From: Calliopum simillimum
Taxonomy: Eukaryota > Arthropoda > Insecta > Diptera > Lauxaniidae
Length of the DNA: 64,000 bases
Assembly (NCBI GenBank): GCA_951812925.1
Contig: OX638370.1
Span: 46,751,948 to 46,815,947 of the forward strand
Direction: 5' to 3'
Every line of letters starts with the position of its first letter. Position 1 is the first letter of the stretch. The translations under genes were made by a program, and so were the position numbers. Below are positions 57,776-64,000 of the stretch, piece after piece. The notes below the pieces were generated by a model. The model was not told the DNA's origin. It saw nothing but the letters and a program-made list of their open reading frames with translations, and searched no databases.

Positions 57776-57816
57776 AAAAATTAGAATTATATTTTTATTT
57801 TACTTTAACATAATGA

Positions 57817-57941
57817 GGGGATTCCTGAAAACGTGTAAAAGCCTCGAAAACCTCGTAAAAGTTGTCAAAATCAATACAGAATTTGACAGTTTTACAAGCT
57901 TACGAGGTTTTCGAGCCTTTTACACGTTTTCAGGAATCGCC
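57817..57941. mobile_element. 125-bp hairpin MITE with TGA target duplication
   Basis: GGGGATTCCTGAAAACGTGT at the left is mirrored at the right, continuing through CCTCGAAAACCTCGTAA. TGA flanks both sides (57814-57816 and 57942-57944). The corresponding point of the opposite arm (near 59940) lacks it. A 3-bp duplication with G-rich ends would fit PIF/Harbinger, but this is tentative. Confidence 0.85.
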
Positions 57942-58059
57942 TGAATAAATAAAATAAGTAAAAATTTAAATAGCTCAATTGACTCACCTTTTCTGTAAAA
58001 ATATATTGCAACTGGGCAATATCTACAACAATCTTCTCAATTTGTTCTAAATGAGGTGA

Positions 58060-58735
58060 ATTTTTGAAAAATTGTTATATCTCGTAAACTATGACTGAAA
58101 TTGAAAAATTTCGTATGCCAATTATATAGCCCGGTAAAATACTTCTCATATGACATCAATACTTTTAAAATCCATTCAGAAGTTTCCAACTTATAATAAT
58201 TTTAATAAAAGATATATTTCGACCTTCCGATGGCTACATCTCCGAAAGTAGATCCGACCGACCGTTTTAGATTACATATTCTTTCTTAGAACTAAAATCT
58301 TAACAAACCAAACCAGGTAAAAAAAAAAATATTAACAGTTGATAAACTAAAATTAAGCGAAATTCTCGTACACTCCGCTGGCGAAAAATCAGTGTGAGTT
58401 CAATTTATTTCATGCGGCATCCCTAGTTCTTATATCATTACTGTCAATTACGTTGAATGCAAAAATGTAAATACAAAATTATGGAAATAATGAACTGTTT
58501 AAAGAAGGTAAATATGAAGTTAATACATATTTATAATAAAAATATTATTAAAAACATTTTTCAGGTTGCACAATTAGATTCTTTCAAAAGCGTAATAGAC
58601 ACAGGCGCTGTATCCTGTCCGGCCACTTACGTATGAAATGGGGAATCAGCCACACTACATTGCTCATCTTCAATTGCGGAACTCATGGAAAACTTGTAAG
58701 TATGTTGCAATAATATATTATGTATCGGGAAATTT
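58060..58735. other. Unassigned loop sequence of the hAT element
   Basis: Possible exon-like text with acceptor TTTTTCAG at 58564 and donor GTAAGT at 58697 encloses about 130 bp whose frames are interrupted. Nothing is recognised. Confidence 0.35.
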
Positions 58736-59619
58736 CAGCAAGTGTGACTTTTGTTGGGAACAGGTCTCGGTTCGCCGAGTGAGCACCCGTTGCATTTCCC
58801 ATTCATTCTAACATGTCTGGGACACTTATTGGATGATGCTAAATACAAAAACATGCGAGTGCAACCGCCTGAAAGCTTTATTTTTAAATTTTTTTTGCCG
58901 AAATTCGACCAAAATCCACAAATTTTGAATGTGAATTGAAAAAACCGCTTCCGTTATTGAGTTTTAACTTTTGAGACGGTTCAGCGGATTGTTTGGGGCT
59001 TTCAGGATCTTTAACATGGGTGTTAAGGCGTAAGAAAAACCATGATGTACCTCCGGTAGAACGCCAGATGCGGTTCTCTCAAGTTGTGTGAATGGTTTTT
59101 ACCAGAAATCTGGTAAAAGGTCTGTTCGAGTAGAAGAGTGTGCCACCTCTGGTTCGTACGTAATTTGGTCTAAAAACCTGGTATTTTAAAGGGCACAACA
59201 ACCCAGAGGCACAAAACAGTATCGAACCTGGCGCGGTCATTGGATTTAGGGCCAATTAATATGTATAAAAATCGCCTTCCAGTACAAACTTTAACAATGG
59301 CAAAATTCACAAATTTTGAGTGTTAATTAAAAAAACCATTCCCGTTATTGAGCTTTGACTTTTGAGGCGATTCAGCGAATTGTTTGGGGTTTTCAGGATC
59401 TTTAAAATATGTGTTAAGACTTAAGAAAAACCGCATCCCGTTGATGTGTCTGAATCGCTAAATGCAGTGCATTACCGTCGAAAAATGATTTTTGAAGATA
59501 TTGGGGGAGGTGATCGAAAAAAGTCAGTTACGCAAGCATAAAAGTACAATTGTAAAGTTGATAATTCGAGGTCCATGTTTGAAAAATAGCTCCTTTTTTT
59601 TCGAAAGTCACACTTGCTG
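58736..59619. mobile_element. Element with CAGCAAGTGTGACTTT ends
   Basis: A 16-bp perfect inverted repeat, CAGCAAGTGTGACTTT, lies at both ends. Inside, a ~120-bp segment (TTATTGAGTTTTAACTTTTG, GCGGATTGTTTGGGG) occurs twice in direct orientation near 58940 and 59340. No target duplication or transposase was found. Confidence 0.7.
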
Positions 59620-59994
59620 AGGTTTTCCCATATATAAGTACATTTATTATATTTCATGAATTATATATCCAGATAATTTAATTTTTTACGAGTTGCATCA
59701 TAGATACGATCCTCGATGGTTTGTGCGCTTCACAAACAGCTTTGTCTTTCTGTGGAAGTTCATGACGGGCACCTGGTATTCCCTTCTCTGTTCTGAATTG
59801 GAGCCATAGTCCGGCAGGCGATAAGTGATAGAAAGTAGAACAAATTGAGAAGATTGTTGTAGATATTGCCCAGATGCAATATATTTTTACAGAAAAGGTG
59901 AGCCAATTGAGCTATTTAAATTTTTGCTTATTTTATTTGTTATGTTAACGTAAAATAAAAATGTAATTCTAATTTTTTTCAGGCTTCATCTCTC

Positions 59995-60400
59995 AGTTCG
60001 CATTGTAACAATTAAAAAATTTAAATCATAGAAAATATGGAATTGTCTCGTGAAAACTTCCATGCGATGATTTTTTTACGATTTTCGAGGACGTTCATCT
60101 TAACAAGGGTGTATCAATTCAATGGAAAAGGGTTTTGGCGATGAAGAACCATCCAAAACCATAGTGTATGAGTGGTCAGAAGAGTCCAAGCGCAGACGAA
60201 CTTAACTTAAGGACTAACAACCCGAAGTTCGTCCAAAAACAGAAGTTGTGCCGGAATACGTCGAAGCTGTGCGAAAACTAATTTAAGAAGATCAACGTAT
60301 GTAAGTCGTACGACCAAAACATGTTCCAATAGAAAAAAGTATAATTAATTTTTCAATGTTCATCCCTTTGTATTAGTCGTATACGATTTCGTCTGATGCA
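59995..60400 (+). pseudogene. mariner transposase N-terminal fragment (right)
   Basis: The plus strand reads MELSRENFHAMIF, then in shifted frames GKGFGDEEPSKTIVYEWSEE and RPKTEVVPEYVEAVRKLI. This is the paired HTH-HTH part of a mariner transposase of the mellifera-like type. The catalytic DD34D domain is not present. Several frameshifts make it dead. Confidence 0.8.
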
Positions 60401-60446
60401 ACCAAAATATTTTGCAGATATGTTTGCAATTGTATTTGTTTTCAAT

Positions 60447-61586
60447 CAGGACTGTTCCGTAATCCGTGTGGTTTCAATTACTTTAGAAGCTTTTGATGAA
60501 AATGGTGCGTCACGCGATAAAAAGTATTAGAATCTCTTTTGTGGAGAATTATAGGTTTTACAAATAATATTGATATATATGTATATATTTAGGAGAAAGT
60601 AGCTGTTTAGGAAATATTCGTTAAAATCAAATTATTCGACTTTGTGCGATTTTCTTTTAACGATTACTTTTTTATACCCTACACCCAGGATATATTCACT
60701 TTGTCCTTCCGTTTGTAACGCAGAGAAGGAAGCGTGGCAGACATGGAAAAGTATATATATTCTTGATCAGCGTCACCTCCTGAGTCGATATAGCCATGTC
60801 CGTCTGTCTGGCTGGCTGGGTAACGGTTGTGTGTGGAAAAACATTTTTTGGGAAAACTAAGCAAGATTATTCAATGAAATTTGGTACACAGCCTCTGTCG
60901 TCAAAGTTAGCTCGGCGGATTGGAAATGAGCGAAATCGGTCAACGGACGAATATCTTCAAAATGCAAATTTTGGAGTATATTTCACAACAATGCAACCAA
61001 AATACACATAAATACTACGAATTGTCAGCGCAAGCTCTGAGAAAAAGCTGGTCCAATTCGAACAAAAAGGCGTGGCACCTCTCAAATAAGCAAAAGCTTC
61101 AAAACGCTGTACTGAAAGCGTTTTTTGAGATAATCAAACTAGATTTGACTCGGACACTAAAAACTATAAATGCAAGCTTTAAGCAAAAACTGGATAAAAT
61201 CGGACAAGAGGAGGGCGTGGCTCCTCTCCATATAAGCAAAAGCTTCAAAACGCTATTCTGAAAATATTTTTTCAGATAATCCAACCAAATTTCACTTAAA
61301 TACTAAGAACTATAAATGCAAACTCTGAGAAAAAACTGAGTGAATTTGGAGGGCGTGGCACCTCCCATATTAGCAAAATTTTCAAAATACTGCTGTGTAG
61401 GGTATTTAATGTTTGGCCAGGCCAAAGGTAACACCCTTACTAGTTGTTAATCCGAACTTATTTGTAGAGCCGGCGATTCTCCACAATAGAGATTCCAATT
61501 CTTTTTATCGTTCGACTCACCGTTTTAATCAAAAAGCCTCCTAAATAATAAGTAATTGAAATCACACGGATTTCGGAATAAACCTG
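60447..61586. mobile_element. MITE with AAT target duplication, itself interrupted
   Basis: The ends are CAGGACTGTTCCGTAATC and, in complement, CAGGTTTATTCCGAAATC, with shared inner text TTTCAATTACTT. It belongs to the family of 36622-36996. AAT flanks both sides (60444-60446 and 61587-61589). The opposite arm at 57240-57265 carries the unoccupied site (complement TTTTCAATTATC), which confirms the insertion. A second element, 60674-61405, sits inside. Confidence 0.9.
60674..61405. mobile_element. ATACCCTACAC-ended element with GGCGTGGC repeats
   Basis: ATACCCTACAC (60674) and GTGTAGGGTAT (to 61405) are inverted ends. The left third contains CTGTCTGGCTGGCTGG-type text. The right part has three imperfect ~145-bp repeats marked by GGCGTGGCACCTCTC at about 61069, 61213 and 61352. 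Related pieces lie at 33530-34600. The open frames inside are repeat by-products. Confidence 0.75.
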
Positions 61587-62161
61587 AATTATCTTTAATG
61601 TGATCAGTTATTACTTATTACCTGCATATAAGTCAGCATGTTAACAATTCTTAAAAAATTAGGATAGAAATAAGAAATAATTTTTTTAATAAATTACTAA
61701 AAAAAGACAGCTATTTTTCGTTTTATTGATTTGAAGATTATTATTATTTAGGCGTGAATTAGGGCCCAAGTGCTAAATCCCAATGATGGCCTAGTTTGGT
61801 TAGCCTCAAATTTTCCTAAATACGAACGCCTACCTAATTAGGCCGGCATTAGGCATTCCTTATTGGGAAAATATGGGGAACACCGTTACATCCGATATGA
61901 GGGCCTTGTTAGGCTCCCGCGTTTGGCCCTAACGTTCTGGTTGGGCAAAACTAACGGGGCCCTAATTGTCGCCGCACAAAATTTCCTAGTCGGGCTGGTT
62001 CGCAAGTGTCAGTCCAATTCTAGCCCACATGGTGTGAGCTTAAATCGCTTCGTGTATTTTATTTTTTTTCAATAGTTTGTGCTTTGCTACACAGTAAAAC
62101 ATTTTTCACATTTTTTTGAAATTTAAATATGATGTAAAAATTTAATAGTCATTGGGAGTAA

Positions 62162-63007
62162 AAATTTCAGATAGCAGAAAATGCAAAGCTTGAAAAGCCT
62201 CAGTGCTTAGTTTGCAATGAAACATTTTCCCTTGTGAAGAGTTTTAATTTAAATCGACACTATAAAACGATGCGCGATATGACCTTATAAAAAAACTTAA
62301 AAGGCAAGTAACATTTGAGCACCCTGTTCCGTCTTTCCATTTGCGACAAAGTGCTCTTCATTAGCAAGTTCAAGAAAATCTTATGCTGATGGAATTTTTC
62401 TAAAAAATTCGTGCATAGATATGCTAAAATGTTTTGGAGCTGAAGGGGAAGTTGTAGCGAAGAACTTTGCAAAAGTGCCATTGTCCAGATGGTCTGTAAC
62501 CAGAAGAATAAAGGAAATAGGAATTCAAATTAAAAGTGCACTCGTAGAAAAAGTAAGAAAATGCGAATTTTATTCTTTAGCAATTGATGAAACCACCGAC
62601 GTATCAGATGTGGCACAAGTTCTCATATACATATGGTTTGTATCCATAAATTCTAATACTTATGTTTGTATATTTAATAGCAATTAATTGGTTAATTAGG
62701 TGGTATTGTGTAGTACTTATAGATAACCTAGATATGACCTACAAGCTGACCTCAAGATTATGGCAAATTCTGAAACAGGTTTTATTTTTTGGAAAAATTT
62801 TTCGGCTGAAAAATATCCGAGTTTGGTAACGGAGATGCTCAAAATATATTTAATGTTTTCAAGCACAAACGTGTGTGAAAGTGGATTTTCACATTTAAAA
62901 AAAAAAAAAAAACGAAACAGAATACCGTAGCACAATGTTGGGTTCTAATTTGCAGTATCTTTTCAAATTGCGCTTTCAAAACAAAGTAGTGATTATGAAA
63001 CTTTAAT
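62162..63007 (+). pseudogene. hAT transposase remnant (GTF2IRD2/ZBED5-like)
   Basis: After an acceptor-like TTTCAG the plus strand encodes a BED-like zinc knuckle (CLVCNETFSLVKSFNLNRH). After frame breaks come KVPLSRWSVTRRIKEIG and FYSLAIDETTDVSDVAQ, with the first catalytic Asp region. A large internal deletion follows. The C-terminal hAT dimerisation text is FWKNFSAEKYPSLV and STNVCESGFSHLK. Roughly half the transposase is missing. Its place inside hAT-type ends identifies it as the element's own gene. Confidence 0.87.
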
Positions 63008-63476
63008 TTCAAATAATTTAAATTAAGGCTTTTTTTAGCGTTGAAATTTTATACATATTTTATGTATTTTTTTTTTTAGTTTTTTGTTTGAAAATAAAAT
63101 ATAAAATTGAATTGCACTTTCTAAAGAAAGAATTATTTATTTCTACTAATTTGTATGAAAATTTTTCTTAGTGTGGATATTATGTGTTTTTGTTATTGTT
63201 TTGAAGGAAACCAAAAAATGAATATCAGTAAACAACAACAATACAATTTGCAACAACAATTGCATATGCTGCTTTTCTACGAACTTCAAAAAATAAAATT
63301 CAATGCAAGCGACCGCAACAACAATTTCATGCAGCTTGAAGTCAAGTGAGTTGAAGCCTTTTTCGTTGCGATCGTCGAGCAACGGGAATTTAAAATTTTT
63401 ATGTTTTAATTTTTTTTGGAAGCATGCTTGGGGACTTACATTTTGCGTTACTTGTATGCGCACCTCTAATGTAGAG

Positions 63477-63535
63477 GTCTAACGAGTTTGTAATTGTAAG
63501 GAAAAATAATATGTTTCTATCTATCACACAATTTA
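63477..63535 (+). repeat. Right part of the split tRNA-like repeat
   Basis: GTCTAACGAGTTTGTAATTG and AAGGAAAAATAATATG continue the tRNA-like module whose left part ends at 56499, by comparison with 1640-1675. Confidence 0.65.
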
Positions 63536-64000
63536 GAACTGTGCTGGATTCCCGGTCATAAAAATATTCCAGGAAATGTAAAGGCTGATGAATTAGCTAG
63601 AAAAGGCTCAATTGATGCTCACAGAGTATATTGATGACAGCGTTAAACCACCAATGTTGTGTTATTTCAAGAAAATTTCAGACGAAACGGTAATAGAGAT
63701 GATGAGCAGAAGGGGAAGATCGACTCATTATCGACTAAAACTAAGTTCAGTAAATTGCTTCTTAAGTGCAATAAAATAAAAATAAAATCATTTATAGCTG
63801 TAGTTATAGGACATAAGAGTTTGTGCAGGCATCCTGAATAAATGGGTTTTGAAACTGATGACCTTTGTAAATGGTGTAGGGACTGTAACGTTGAAGAGGA
63901 CAGTCAGCATTACCTTTTCCAGTGTCCTGCACTTGCAAAAACAAGATTTAAAATATTTCTCACCTTCTTTTTTCAGCATATGCGAGATCTTGCAGATATA
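63536..64000 (+). pseudogene. LINE RNase H and C-terminal zinc-knuckle region, cut by window edge
   Basis: The first frame reads ELCWIPGHKNIPGNVKADEL, the last RNase H motif of I/R1/LOA-type LINEs. After stops and frame changes come IKSFIAVVIGHKSLCRHPE and LCKWCRDCNVEEDSQHYLF, the H-C-rich C-terminal domain, ending with QCPALAKTRFKIFL at the window edge. Several stops make it a relic. The element differs from both other LINEs in the window, neither of which has RNase H. Confidence 0.82.

Larger units (their letters stand above)
56500..63468 (+). mobile_element. 7-kb hAT element, decayed, with nested insertions
   Basis: The ends are CAGAGGTGTGCACC and, in complement, TAGAGGTGCGCATAC, both of the hAT YARNG type. 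The flanks GTGTAGAG (56492-56499) and ATGTAGAG (63469-63476) agree at 7 of 8 positions. The interrupted tRNA-like repeat is uninterrupted at 1575-1660, which serves as an empty site. The transposase remnant lies near the right end. The middle is filled with an inverted pair of mariner fragments and MITEs, which arrived later or were acquired as one block. Confidence 0.82.

Noticed and set aside
60642..61261. Small plus-strand proteins around 60.7-61.2 kb
   Set aside because: They fall inside a repeat found in pieces elsewhere and follow its internal 145-bp periodicity.
63155..63349. Gln-rich 64-codon frame
   Set aside because: Short CAACAACAA runs create it; no similarity and it lies between the hAT transposase remnant and the element end.

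Overview
The window is AT-rich eukaryotic DNA, most likely from a fly (Diptera, Brachycera; a tephritid-type genome would fit). The three host-gene remnants (P32/gC1qBP, TANGO2, RRP12) read like fly proteins and keep short introns of 60-80 bp with GT..AG borders. There is no operon structure, no tRNA or rRNA gene and no clearly functional host gene. Almost everything recognisable is a transposable element, a satellite, or a decayed gene fragment.

Layout. 1-4.7 kb: a 39-bp minisatellite, an element with TA target duplication that carries tRNA-like modules, and a tRNA-headed SINE-like element containing a complete minimal hammerhead ribozyme. 6.1-9.5 kb: a 5'-truncated but largely open LINE (minus strand) whose ORF1 and ORF2 overlap at a canonical -1 slippery heptamer. 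9.5-12.3 kb: dispersed repeats and two MITEs. 12.7-13.5 kb: a Penelope-like element remnant. 13.5-19.3 kb: foldback elements around a 128-bp satellite. 20.2-24.6 kb: a second copy of the hammerhead SINE, now mutated at two essential positions, a broken Ty3/gypsy pol, and a 24-bp minisatellite. 25-26.7 kb and 52.9-54.6 kb: two copies of a CACTA-ended foldback. 26.8-29.2 kb: a GC-richer island with a dead AGC-type kinase. 29.9-34.6 kb: hAT-type foldbacks. 35.7-38.8 kb: broken pieces of three host genes side by side. 39.8-41.1 kb: a second gypsy relic. 41.7-46.3 kb: a jockey-like LINE split by two later insertions, one with Transib hallmarks. 47.1-52.2 kb: a spliced DUF4806-like fragment and an element with hAT-type ends. 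56.5-63.5 kb: a 7-kb hAT element with a broken transposase, inside which lies an inverted pair of mariner fragments with further MITEs nested in them. 63.5-64 kb: the start of another LINE relic.

The sequence allows unusually good reconstruction of insertion history. Several insertions are supported by target-site duplications, by a host reading frame that becomes continuous when the insert is removed, or by an unoccupied paralogous copy elsewhere in the window. At least a dozen elements are long inverted repeats able to form extended hairpins. The most notable items are the hammerhead SINE pair, the A AAA AAC frameshift candidate in the LINE, the Transib-like foldback, and the cluster of host-gene fragments.
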